From: Candidatus Dadabacteria bacterium
GTDB taxonomy: Bacteria > Desulfobacterota_D > UBA1144 > Nemesobacterales > UBA2774
Assembly: GCA_020027805.1 (NCBI GenBank)
Contig: JAHKKQ010000064.1
Coordinates: forward strand, 1-14,877
Length of the DNA: 14,877 bases
Direction of reading: 5' to 3'
Part shown: positions 1 through 7,242 of the stretch, one piece after another
Position numbering within the stretch: position 1 is the first letter of the stretch
Layout of the letters: the number at the start of each line of letters is the position of its first letter
Notes under the pieces: generated by a model
What the model was told of the DNA's origin: nothing
The model's input: the letters and a program-made list of their open reading frames with translations, nothing else
Database searches by the model: none
Made by a program: the position numbers and the translations under genes

Positions 1-421
1 ATAGCGTCCCCAGCTGGAATGCGAGTACGAGGGGCATGGCGCTCTTCCCGCTGTTGAGCTCCCGTAGCGAGTCCACGAACAGGTTGAACATGTCCTCGTT
101 GGGAGATTCTTTGGGAAGCAGTATTTCCGCGGACTCTGTCATGAAACTGCCCCACATAAAGAGCTCCAGGTCTTCCATCAGGTGCCGGAACACCTCTACC
201 GTCTCGAGGTCCTCCAGGAATTTCATATCCCCCGGCCTTTCGCGGAACCGCGCCCGGAAATGGACGAAGGGCTCGAGCCTCCCGCCGAACCGCTTGCTGC
301 TCGATTTCGCGTTCTTGGCGAAAGCGCTTATCTTTCCGAACTCCTTCGTGAAGAGCGTTATAATGTAGTCGGCGTCGCCGTAGGGCCTCTTGCGGAGCAA
401 TAACGCTTCTGAGCTTTTCAT
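1..421 (-). CDS. recO: DNA repair protein RecO, N-terminal part (cut by window edge)
   Basis: The minus strand reads open from an ATG at 421 to the window edge, giving about 140 residues. The beginning (MKSSEALLLRKRPYGDADYI, then LFTKEFGKISAFAKNAKSS and KRFGGRLEPF) matches the N-terminal OB fold of RecO. RecO works with RecF and RecR to load RecA onto SSB-coated single-stranded DNA in gap repair. The OB fold occupies roughly residues 1-78, and the helical domain starts after it. The C-terminal part, where many RecO proteins have a zinc finger, lies outside the window. The start is the one expected for the family, although only a weak AGGA is seen about 15 bases upstream. The gene is divergent from the exported protein at 671, with 249 non-coding bases between them. 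Recognition is from recalled family sequence, not a search. Confidence 0.88.
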   Translation of the reverse strand, partial: MKSSEALLLRKRPYGDADYIITLFTKEFGKISAFAKNAKSSSKRFGGRLEPFVHFRARFRERPGDMKFLEDLETVEVFRHLMEDLELFMWGSFMTESAEILLPKESPNEDMFNLFVDSLRELNSGKSAMPLVLAFQLGTL

Positions 422-600
422 TAAACTGATATTATTCCTAAAAACTGGGGAGTTGGCGAATAGCTGACGATTTGCCCCCTGACTCTTCATCACGGACAAT
501 ACAGGCGTTGACGGTATAGCCCGGACGGGAATTCATCCGCCATCGGGGGGTTTCGGAGAATATCCGGAAAGATTTACTAGAGTTGAGCATTTAGTTCTTA

Positions 601-606
601 TATAAT
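601..606 (+). promoter_or_regulatory. Possible -10 element upstream of the exported protein gene
   Basis: An exact TATAAT lies 65 bases before the ATG at 671, inside a short AT-rich stretch in the recO/671 divergent region. No -35 has good spacing: TTGAGC at 583-588 leaves 12 bases and TTTACT at 573-578 leaves 22. The element is therefore weak as a sigma-70 promoter. Confidence 0.25.
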
Positions 607-670
607 ATTATCCGCTGCGTAGAAACGCGGATATCGAGGGTGATGGAATCGGATCGTTCGGGAGCATGTT

Positions 671-2251
671 ATGTATAAACTATCCTTTAGCAAAAAAGAG
701 GGGATTCGGGCAGCCGTTCGCTCTCTTTTCATTCTGTCGTTATTTTTAACAGTCCCGTGGCTTCCCGGGAAATCGCTTGCCCAGGGCGTATACAGCTCCG
801 CCGAGCAGATATATCTTAAAAATATTACCCCCCTGCTGTACGAGTTCTCACAGGTGGCGTCGGAGGTGAGCGCTTCCGTGCTCAAGCTCCAGTCGTCCCC
901 CCCCGAAGAGTGCTCGTCAAAGCTCGCCGATTACAGGGACATAGTCGGCTCGCTCGGAAATCAACTCGGCTCATTGACCCCTCCGCCAAGGCTCGAATCC
1001 GCGCACGAATACGCAATGCAGGCCCTTAACGGCTATTCGAGCGGGCTTGAGCTTTATTTCAATGCCTGCACTGAACCGGATTTCGGCGTTAAGGAGAGCC
1101 TTGTCAGCCAGGGAGGAATATTTCTCAATAAATCCGCCGGGTCTGTGGGAAAAGCCTACGATGAGATAGAAAATCTCAAAGCAGCCGGGCCTGCGGTAGT
1201 AAAGAAAGAAAATAAAGAAGAGATCACGGAGGGCGATATTACGGATGCGGGATTAGCGGAAGGCACTTCACCCGGTGAAAGCGGCCTGCAGGGAGAACCG
1301 GTGAAAACCGCCGATTCGGGCCCCCCGGCCGAGGGCGTGAAGACTAAAGCGGAGGTGCTCGAGGAGATCTCCAGGAAGGTGCAGACCGAGATGGAGGCTG
1401 AGGACTCTTCTCAGTCCGAGGTCCCCGTGGAGGATAACGCCGTCAGTGAAGCGCCGGCTGCATCTGAACCCGGGGAGGAGGCATCCGGTGAGCCCCTCAG
1501 GGAAAAAATCGAGGTAAAAACAGTTGAAAAAACGGATATTCCCGAAGCTCCGGCGGCTCTGACCCCCGCTCCCCCATCGGAGACCCCGGGAGTGAAAACC
1601 GAAGAAGCGCCTTCCGGGGAGGTCTCTGCGATTGAGAAGGACAATGCCGATGCCCCTGCGGATGTAAAAACGGAAGAGGGGACCGAAGAGCCTGAAGAAG
1701 AATCCGACGAAGAGAAGATAGAGAGGCTCAATCAAAAGATAATGGAGCAGACTGAAACCGCTCGGCCGGCTGAGGACACGGTGGAAGCGAGCGCGGGTGA
1801 TACCAAAGCTGAAACTCCGGAGGCCCGGGTATCGGATAAGGGAAAGGCGGCTGAAGAATCTCCCGGGAACCCTGCGGCCGACACCCCTGAAGCCGGAGAC
1901 GCAGCGCCGGCTGCCGACAATCAAGAGGTCGCGGCTATGCCGCCGGGCGAGGCGGCCGAAGAGCTCAAGGAAGAGGAAGTCCCAGTGGACGACGTGAAAT
2001 CATGGTGTCAGGATCGGTATCACACCCCCGACGAGCAGGAAAATTGCATGAAAAGCAGGGCTGTCGCGAAGGATAAGATCGACAAGCTGACGAGCTCATT
2101 TTCAGGCGGGACCAGGGAAAGGGAGGTGCTGGACAAATGCATGTCCGACTGGAAGGAAGGGGGCACATACAATTACGAGATGGCGATTTACTGCACTCAG
2201 TTCTTCTGCGCGCAAAACGGCATAGAAGGCTGTAAGGAGCTGAGCAAGTAG
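671..2251 (+). CDS. Exported protein with acidic Ala/Glu/Pro linker and Cys-containing end domains; function unknown
   Basis: The product is 526 residues and I do not recognise the family. The N-terminus is a signal peptide: a basic start, a hydrophobic run at about 17-32, and a likely cut after SLA (residue 37). Three regions follow. A mostly helical domain (about 40-170) contains a cysteine pair, C81 and C133. A long low-complexity linker (about 175-435) is dominated by Glu, Ala, Pro, Ser and Thr, with the tripeptide VKT recurring at 211, 223, 282, 308 and 332. A C-terminal domain (about 437-526) has six cysteines at 446, 459, 490, 508, 513 and 521. Paired cysteines in an exported protein suggest disulfides, which is inference. 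The start is fixed by GGAG at 661-664, six bases before the ATG. The gene is convergent with mgtE, 71 bases away. The architecture suggests two folded ends separated across the periplasm or cell surface by a flexible spacer. Confidence 0.8.
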   Translation: MYKLSFSKKEGIRAAVRSLFILSLFLTVPWLPGKSLAQGVYSSAEQIYLKNITPLLYEFSQVASEVSASVLKLQSSPPEECSSKLADYRDIVGSLGNQLGSLTPPPRLESAHEYAMQALNGYSSGLELYFNACTEPDFGVKESLVSQGGIFLNKSAGSVGKAYDEIENLKAAGPAVVKKENKEEITEGDITDAGLAEGTSPGESGLQGEPVKTADSGPPAEGVKTKAEVLEEISRKVQTEMEAEDSSQSEVPVEDNAVSEAPAASEPGEEASGEPLREKIEVKTVEKTDIPEAPAALTPAPPSETPGVKTEEAPSGEVSAIEKDNADAPADVKTEEGTEEPEEESDEEKIERLNQKIMEQTETARPAEDTVEASAGDTKAETPEARVSDKGKAAEESPGNPAADTPEAGDAAPAADNQEVAAMPPGEAAEELKEEEVPVDDVKSWCQDRYHTPDEQENCMKSRAVAKDKIDKLTSSFSGGTREREVLDKCMSDWKEGGTYNYEMAIYCTQFFCAQNGIEGCKELSK

Positions 2252-2322
2252 AGGCCCGGCCGCTCATTACCCCGGAAACCGGATCGAGCCGCATGCCATC
2301 GGTAGGGTTGAAGGTTAGCCTG

Positions 2323-3675
2323 TTAAAAAATCAGCATCGCAATGAAGAGATAAAAAACCGACCCGAAAATATCGTTGAACATGGTGAGGAAAGGGCCCGA
2401 CGCCGCGGCGGGATCGAACCTGAACTTGTGGAGCAGTAAAGGGGCCGCGACCCCGATGAAGGAGGTGGCCATCGTAGCCGAGACCATCGCGATCAATACT
2501 GCAAGCGCTATTTTTATTGCGTCCGGCTGGTCGTAGCTTATGAGACCCCCTATCAGCGCGGCGATTACCCCGCAAATGAGTCCAAGCGATATGCCCACTT
2601 TCACTTCCGAGAGAATAATCCTGAGTATGTGCCTGATATTTATAGTCCCCATGCCGAGGCTCCTGATGATTATAGTCGTCGTCTGAAGCCCTACATTCCC
2701 CCCTGTGGCCATTATCGCCGGCATGAATGCCGCCAGTATCGCTACCTTCTGGAGAGTAGGCTCGAACGCGTAAACGATTATGAATGCGATGAACAATTCG
2801 CCTATCAGGGTCATCAGCAGCCACGGCGTGCGGAGCACGATCCTCATCCGGGTCGGCGTATATAAGGGGTGGAGGGATTCTCCCACGCCCGCCATCTGAA
2901 GGATGTCCTCGGACGCTTCTTCGGTAACGACGTCCATTATGTCGTCGGCTGTAATCCTCCCCAGGAGCACCCTCCTGTCGTCAACGACCGGGAGTGACAG
3001 TATGCCGTACTTCTGGAAGATCTTGGCGACTTCCTCCTGGTCCATGTAGGGCGTCGCCTCATGCTCGACTGGCTCCATTATATTCATCACGCTGGTGCCC
3101 GGGGTAGCGAGCACGAGCCTGCTCAGAGATATCTGCCCGAGGAGGCTGTCGTCCTCATCGGTGACGTATATAAGATAAAAGTCCTTGATTTCGTCTGCAA
3201 TCAGCCTGATCCAGTTGATCGTATCCCGCACCGTGAATTTTTCCGAGACCTTCACGAGCTCGGTCTGCATAATACCGCCGGCCGAATCGTCCGGGTATTT
3301 GAGGAGCGGCTCGACGTCCCTCAAATCCTCCGGGTCCATCCTGGCCATCACGTCGCTCGCGGTCTGCTCGGGGAGCTCCCCGATCAAATCCGCCGCGTCG
3401 TCGGATTCCATCTCTTCAACTATTTCTGCGATCTTCTCCGCGCCGAGCTCGCCCAAGAGCTCCTCCCTCTGCTCGGGGCCCAGCTCGAGGATGACTTCGG
3501 AAGCCGTGTCCGTGTCGAGCGCTTCGAGGATTCTCTGGTGATCTTCGGGGTCGAGGGTCTGGAGTATGCCGGCTATCTCCGAGGGATGGACCTCTTCCAG
3601 GAGGTTCTTGATCTCCTGGATATTGCCCTCGTGGAGACTGATGGAAATTTTTTCGGCGAGTTCGGGTCTCGGCAC
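2323..3675 (-). CDS. mgtE: MgtE-type magnesium transporter
   Basis: The 450-residue product is full length for MgtE, a homodimeric Mg2+ channel of the inner membrane gated by cytoplasmic Mg2+. Residues 1-130 form the acidic helical N domain (repeated ELGPEQREELLGEL-type segments). Two CBS domains follow at about 135-195 and 200-262. The membrane part starts near 285 and holds about five helices. The pore signature is clear: MATGGNVGLQTTTIIIRSLG at 322-341, then DPAAASGPF at 421-429 and an Asp at 435 in the last helix pair. The start is GTG, read on the minus strand at 3675, supported by GGAG six bases upstream; no ATG fits better. The gene stands alone on this strand. It is divergent from the UbiA-type gene (99 bases between them) and convergent with the exported protein. 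No M-box riboswitch can be accommodated in the short upstream region. Confidence 0.93.
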   Translation of the reverse strand: MPRPELAEKISISLHEGNIQEIKNLLEEVHPSEIAGILQTLDPEDHQRILEALDTDTASEVILELGPEQREELLGELGAEKIAEIVEEMESDDAADLIGELPEQTASDVMARMDPEDLRDVEPLLKYPDDSAGGIMQTELVKVSEKFTVRDTINWIRLIADEIKDFYLIYVTDEDDSLLGQISLSRLVLATPGTSVMNIMEPVEHEATPYMDQEEVAKIFQKYGILSLPVVDDRRVLLGRITADDIMDVVTEEASEDILQMAGVGESLHPLYTPTRMRIVLRTPWLLMTLIGELFIAFIIVYAFEPTLQKVAILAAFMPAIMATGGNVGLQTTTIIIRSLGMGTINIRHILRIILSEVKVGISLGLICGVIAALIGGLISYDQPDAIKIALAVLIAMVSATMATSFIGVAAPLLLHKFRFDPAAASGPFLTMFNDIFGSVFYLFIAMLIF

Positions 3676-3774
3676 GATTTTCTCCGCCCCGCTGGAATAG
3701 AGGGTTAGTGTATAGAAGAGGGAGTAAAAGTAAAGTAGAATGAAGCCTCACCCGGAGTAAAGTGGGAACATCCG

Positions 3775-4617
3775 ATGGACGGAATAAGGAACTTCACGAA
3801 CTTTATCAAGTTCGAGCACACGCTATTTTCGCTCCCGCTAATTTTTGCGGGCGCTTTCCTGGCCTGGGGAGGCGTCCCCGAGCTCCATTTGATCGTCCTG
3901 ATAATACTGGCGGGCACGGGCGCAAGGACTGCCGCGCTTGCCCTTAACCGCATAATCGACAGGAAGCTAGACGGTCTCAATCCGAGGACCGAGGGCAGGG
4001 AGCTGCCCTCGGGCAGGATAAGCCTCTTTTCCGCCCTCGGTATCACCGCCGCGGGCTTGATCCTCTACTTCGTCTCGGCTTATTTCATATGCGATCTCGT
4101 CCTTTATCTCTCCCCCATACCGATAATCGTGTTTATCGTTTACCCGCTGATGAAGCGGGTCACTCCTCTCTGCCATTTCGGGGTGGGGCTCGGCCTTGCC
4201 CTCGGCCCTCTCGGCGGATGGGTCGCGGTCACATGCTCTTTGTCGGGAATATTCCCCGGGGTAATGCTCTCTTTATTCACCTTCTTCTGGGTATCGGGTT
4301 TCGATATCATATACGCCACGCTCGACGAGGAGTCCGACAGGGGGAGCGGTGTGCGCTCCATGGTCTCGGATTACGGCAAAGAGACGGGACTCTACATAGC
4401 GGGCCTCCTCCACTACGCCGCGTTCTTCTGCATAGCGTTCATTTACTTCTTTATGTTCAAGTCTATCGCGGCCGGCGCGCTTCTCGCCGTCATCGGTTTT
4501 CTGCTCTATATGGAGCACAAAAAGTCGGAAAACGTCGACCTTGCGTTCTTCAAGATCAATATCGTGGTGGGCCTCGCTGTCTTCCTTTTTATCGTCTCTG
4601 GGATATACTTACCATGA
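3775..4617 (+). CDS. mqnP: UbiA-type polyprenyltransferase, probably the menaquinone enzyme MqnP
   Basis: The 280-residue integral membrane protein belongs to the UbiA superfamily. These enzymes transfer a polyprenyl diphosphate tail to an aromatic acceptor at the inner membrane. Both Mg-diphosphate motifs are present: N58, D62 and D66 in NRIIDRKLD, and D177, D184 and D188 in FDIIYATLDEESD. The family pieces FIKFEHTLFSLP (10-21), NPRT (69-72) and YPLMKR (123-128) are also visible, along with about eight or nine hydrophobic helices. It lies beside UbiX-type, UbiD-type and MqnE genes. The acceptor is therefore more likely a dihydroxynaphthoate of the futalosine menaquinone route than 4-hydroxybenzoate, which is an inference from context. 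The stop codon overlaps the next gene's ATG (ATGA at 4614-4617), implying translational coupling. The ATG at 3775 has a weak GGGA ahead of it. Confidence 0.87.
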   Translation: MDGIRNFTNFIKFEHTLFSLPLIFAGAFLAWGGVPELHLIVLIILAGTGARTAALALNRIIDRKLDGLNPRTEGRELPSGRISLFSALGITAAGLILYFVSAYFICDLVLYLSPIPIIVFIVYPLMKRVTPLCHFGVGLGLALGPLGGWVAVTCSLSGIFPGVMLSLFTFFWVSGFDIIYATLDEESDRGSGVRSMVSDYGKETGLYIAGLLHYAAFFCIAFIYFFMFKSIAAGALLAVIGFLLYMEHKKSENVDLAFFKINIVVGLAVFLFIVSGIYLP

Positions 4618-5132
4618 TGCGGACTATTGTCGGATTTACGGGCGCTTCCGGGGTGGCATACGGCGTCGATTTCCTCAGAAGGTGCCCCGAGGACAAGTTC
4701 CTTGTAGCGAGCAAATGGGGGAAGAGGGTGCTCCATGAGGAGCTCGGTCTCAAGGTGGAGGAGCTGAGGCCCTGGGTCAGGGATATTTACAGCGATTCCG
4801 ACCTCGCGGCCCCGTTTTCGTCGGGCAGCAACCATTTCGATTCACTGGTCATCATTCCCTGCTCGATTTCCACTCTGGCGAAGATAGCGAACGGCATCGC
4901 CGATACGCTCATCACGAGGATAGCGCAGGTCGCGCTCAAGGAGAGGAGGAGGCTTGTTATAGCCCTCAGGGAGACCCCGTTAAGCTCGATCGCTCTCGAG
5001 AACGCGCTCAAGCTTTCGAGAGAAGGGGCAATTATAATGCCTATAAGCCCGCCACATTATTTAAAAGTGAACACAGTCAACGAACTGATTGAGGGTTATG
5101 TCGACAAGGTTCTGAATATAAAAGAAAATTGA
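4614..5132 (+). CDS. ubiX: UbiX-type flavin prenyltransferase
   Basis: The product is 172 residues, normal for UbiX/Pad1. This enzyme joins dimethylallyl phosphate to FMN, making the prenylated FMN cofactor that UbiD-type decarboxylases need. The FMN-binding start GFTGASGVAYG (7-17) is clear. So are IIPCSISTLAKIANGIAD (80-97), the LKERRRLVIALRETPLSS segment (108-125) and a late PISPPHYL piece. The gene starts at ATGATG (4614 or 4617). The first ATG overlaps the UbiA-type stop by four bases. In the same frame the open region extends far upstream, but that part is a shadow of the prenyltransferase gene. In the futalosine pathway this homologue is sometimes called MqnM. The UbiD-type partner lies 334 bases downstream. 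Identification is strong; the pathway assignment rests on neighbours. Confidence 0.9.
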   Translation: MMRTIVGFTGASGVAYGVDFLRRCPEDKFLVASKWGKRVLHEELGLKVEELRPWVRDIYSDSDLAAPFSSGSNHFDSLVIIPCSISTLAKIANGIADTLITRIAQVALKERRRLVIALRETPLSSIALENALKLSREGAIIMPISPPHYLKVNTVNELIEGYVDKVLNIKEN

Positions 5133-5300
5133 GAGACTGGCGGAAGAAGCTCTTGAAGATTCAACAGCTCCCCCTTATATAAGAGGAGGGAATTAAGCGG
5201 GTGCGGGTCTTTCTACCTGATTTTTTAGCGACGATTCTGTGTATGTCGGGGGAGGAATTTCTTGATTGATTGGACGGCTAAGTTGACACCCCCACCCGAA

Positions 5301-5323
5301 CCCTCCCCCCTTGAGGGGGAGGG
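5301..5323. repeat. Perfect 9-bp inverted repeat (CCCTCCCCC / GGGGGAGGG)
   Basis: CCCTCCCCC at 5301-5309 pairs exactly with GGGGGAGGG at 5315-5323 around a five-base CTTGA loop. It is followed by GAAAAAG rather than a T run, so it is not a classical terminator on the plus strand. C-rich/G-rich palindromes with a TTGA-type loop are common dispersed intergenic elements in many bacterial genomes. Whether this one is repeated in this genome cannot be seen from a single window. Confidence 0.6.
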
Positions 5324-5337
5324 AAAAAGCAAAAGAT

Positions 5338-5364
5338 AGATTTCTCACGCTGCTCGAAATGACG
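5338..5364 (-). repeat. Possible copy of a widespread intergenic repeat (GTCATTTCGAGC... type)
   Basis: Read on the minus strand this segment starts CGTCATTTCGAGC, continues AGCGTGAGAAATCT, and contains complementary TTTC and GAAA ends. This closely resembles a short dispersed repeat I recall from intergenic regions of many unrelated bacteria. The resemblance is from memory and only one copy lies in the window, so the call is tentative. Confidence 0.4.
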
Positions 5365-5466
5365 GGGTATGGTTTGTCCATGGACGGTCGCGGCGGGAGC
5401 CGCTCCGAATTAAAGACTCTTCGTCCATTCTGATTTCTTAGTCTATAACAGCGTATTTCGCCGATA

Positions 5467-7242
5467 ATGAAAAAAAAGCAATTCTACGACCTGCAGGAAT
5501 ACATAAGATATCTCGAAGCGATAGGGGACCTCGTGCGTGTAAAGGCGGAGGTCGACCCGATACTCGAAATCACGGAGATTTCCTCGCGTGTAATCAAGGA
5601 AAGGGGCCCGGCCCTCATATTCGAGAACGTCAGGGGCGCGGCATACCCGCTCGCGATTAACCTCTTCGGGACGGAAGAGAGGGTGGAGCTTGCGCTCGGC
5701 AGGAGGCCGAGGGACGTCGGCGAGGAGCTGGTCGAACTCTTCCACAAGGTGAACCCCCCTTCGCTGAAATCCTTTTTCTCGGTCCTTCCAAAAGCATACG
5801 ATCTCCTGTCCATGAGGACGAAGGGGGTCAAATCAGGGGCGTCTCAGGAGGTAGAGGAGCGCCCGGACCTCTCGAGGCTGCCGATCATAAAGTGCTGGCC
5901 CCTCGACGGAGGGAGGTTCATCACATTGGGGCTGGTCCTCACACAGGACCCCGTTACCAACAAAAGGAACCTCGGCATTTACAGGCTCCAGATATACGAC
6001 GAAAAAACGACCGGCATGCACTGGCACCCCCACAAGGGCGGAGCGGCCCATTACCACGAAGCCGGGAAGCTCGGCAGGGACCTCGAGGCGGCGGTAGTCC
6101 TCGGGGGCGATCCGAAGATGATTTTTACCGCTATAGCCCCTCTGCCTGAGGGTATGGACGAGCTCGCTTTCGCGAGCTATTTGAGAGGTAAGCCCATCCC
6201 GATGGTGAAGGGTAAGAGCATTTCCCTCCCCGTCCCCGCCAATGCCGAATTCGTCATCGAAGGCGTCGTCCCGCAGAACGAGCTCCGGGTCGAAGGCCCG
6301 TTCGGAGACCACTTCGGGCATTATTCGATGGAGGCCGATTTCCCGGTATTCCACGTGAACGAGATAACGCACAGGGTGAATCCGATTTTCCCCGCGACTG
6401 TCGTGGGCAAGCCCCCGAAGGAGGACATTTTCCTGGGCATGGCCGCGGCCGACATGTTCTCGCCCCTTGTGAGGATAATTCACCCCGAGGTGAAGGACAT
6501 GTGGGCCTATCCCGAAGCCGGGTTCCACAACCTGCTCGTCGTCTCGGTCGACGAGCGCTACCCCAAAAACGGCATTAAGGCGATGCTCGCGCTCTGGGGC
6601 ACGGGTCAGCTCCTCCTGACGAAGGTCATGATTACTGTTTCAAGCGATATCAATCCCCGGGACTGGAATGCTGTGCTCACGGAGATTGGCGAGAACTTCG
6701 ATCCGAACGAGGACTTCCTCATGATCCCCTGGGCGCCCCTCGACACGCTCGACTTCACGAGCGGCAAGCTCAACGTCGGGAGCAAGATGGGAATAAACGC
6801 GGTGCGCGGGAAGGAGGGCGGCAGGAATAAACGTAAGGCCCCCGGGCGCGTACCCGACCCGAGGGAGAAGCATAAGGAAATACTCGACTGGAGACTCCTG
6901 CCGGGCGGCGTTCTGGCGATCAAGCTCGAAAAGAATCCAAAGGAAATGCTGAAGAAGATGTTCGGGACCCCGGGGTATGAAGACGTGAGGATAATCGCCG
7001 CCGTGAGCCCGGATATAGACGTTCACGACGACACGGAGCTCATTTGGGGCATATTTACCAGATTCGACCCTTATCTCGACGTTATATTCGAGCGGACCGA
7101 GCTCAGGGGCTCGGCTGTCGTTTACGGCGGCAGGATGGGGATAGATGCAACCATAAAAAACTGGTATCCTCTTGTGATCGAAATGTCGGAGGACGTGAGG
7201 GAGAAGGTAACCGAAAGATGGAAAGAATACTGGATGAAGTAG
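5467..7242 (+). CDS. mqnL: UbiD-type decarboxylase, probably the menaquinone enzyme MqnL
   Basis: The 591-residue product is a UbiD-family decarboxylase dependent on prenylated FMN. R173 sits in NLGIYRLQ, followed by the conserved GMHWHPHKGGAAHY stretch. The acidic active-site region is visible as NELRVEGPFGDHFGHYS, with E272 and E276. The later GTGQLLLTKV, DPNEDF, DTLDFTS and SKMGIDAT-like (GGRMGIDATIKNWYP) segments are all family-typical, and the length matches the longer MqnL-like members. The expected substrate is 1,4-dihydroxy-6-naphthoate or its prenylated form. Choosing this over ubiquinone precursors is inference from the adjoining mqnE. The final 25 bases overlap the start of mqnE in another frame. 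No good ribosome binding site precedes the ATG at 5467, but the sequence MKKKQFYDLQEYI is a plausible family start. It needs the UbiX product encoded upstream. Confidence 0.9.
   Translation: MKKKQFYDLQEYIRYLEAIGDLVRVKAEVDPILEITEISSRVIKERGPALIFENVRGAAYPLAINLFGTEERVELALGRRPRDVGEELVELFHKVNPPSLKSFFSVLPKAYDLLSMRTKGVKSGASQEVEERPDLSRLPIIKCWPLDGGRFITLGLVLTQDPVTNKRNLGIYRLQIYDEKTTGMHWHPHKGGAAHYHEAGKLGRDLEAAVVLGGDPKMIFTAIAPLPEGMDELAFASYLRGKPIPMVKGKSISLPVPANAEFVIEGVVPQNELRVEGPFGDHFGHYSMEADFPVFHVNEITHRVNPIFPATVVGKPPKEDIFLGMAAADMFSPLVRIIHPEVKDMWAYPEAGFHNLLVVSVDERYPKNGIKAMLALWGTGQLLLTKVMITVSSDINPRDWNAVLTEIGENFDPNEDFLMIPWAPLDTLDFTSGKLNVGSKMGINAVRGKEGGRNKRKAPGRVPDPREKHKEILDWRLLPGGVLAIKLEKNPKEMLKKMFGTPGYEDVRIIAAVSPDIDVHDDTELIWGIFTRFDPYLDVIFERTELRGSAVVYGGRMGIDATIKNWYPLVIEMSEDVREKVTERWKEYWMK

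Larger units (their letters stand above)
5133..5466 (+). other. 334-base non-coding gap inside the menaquinone block, filled with repeat-like palindromes
   Basis: No gene is supported here. The stretch contains a perfect 10-base palindrome, CTTATATAAG (5174-5183), flanked by imperfect C-rich and G-rich arms. It also holds a perfect 9-base-pair C/G hairpin at 5301-5323 and, read on the minus strand, a segment at 5338-5364 resembling a common dispersed bacterial repeat. Near the end is a possible -10 (TATAAC, 5444-5449) without a good -35. The gap probably results from insertion of small repeats between ubiX and the UbiD-type gene. A new transcription start for the second gene pair is possible. 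Confidence 0.6.

Noticed and set aside
36..403. Plus-strand open frames at the left edge that could be taken as small genes
   Set aside because: They are antisense to the partial recO gene, whose minus-strand translation matches the RecO N-terminus.
598..885. Minus-strand frame of 95 codons over the start of the exported protein gene
   Set aside because: It overlaps the signal-peptide region of a gene with a good ribosome binding site and shows no family features of its own.
1268..1924. Minus-strand frame of 218 codons, rich in Arg, Leu, Phe and Gly
   Set aside because: It is the antisense shadow of the low-complexity acidic linker; repetitive GAG/GCC-type codons leave the opposite strand open by chance.
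5301..5330. C/G hairpin as an intrinsic terminator
   Set aside because: The stem is strong but is followed by GAAAAAG on the plus strand, not by a T run, and it is 170 bases past the ubiX stop.
5193..5381. Minus-strand frame of 62 codons in the ubiX-ubiD gap
   Set aside because: Its translation (SSVRNLSFAFSLPLKGGGFG) is the typical product of spurious frames over dispersed intergenic repeats and palindromes; no ribosome binding site supports it.
5833..6528. Minus-strand frame of 231 codons inside the UbiD-type gene
   Set aside because: It is fully antisense to conserved UbiD motifs, with His/Arg/Glu-rich content typical of shadow frames.
3775..7242. Reading the UbiA/UbiX/UbiD genes as a ubiquinone operon
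   Set aside because: The directly coupled mqnE gene belongs to the futalosine menaquinone route, making menaquinone the simpler explanation.
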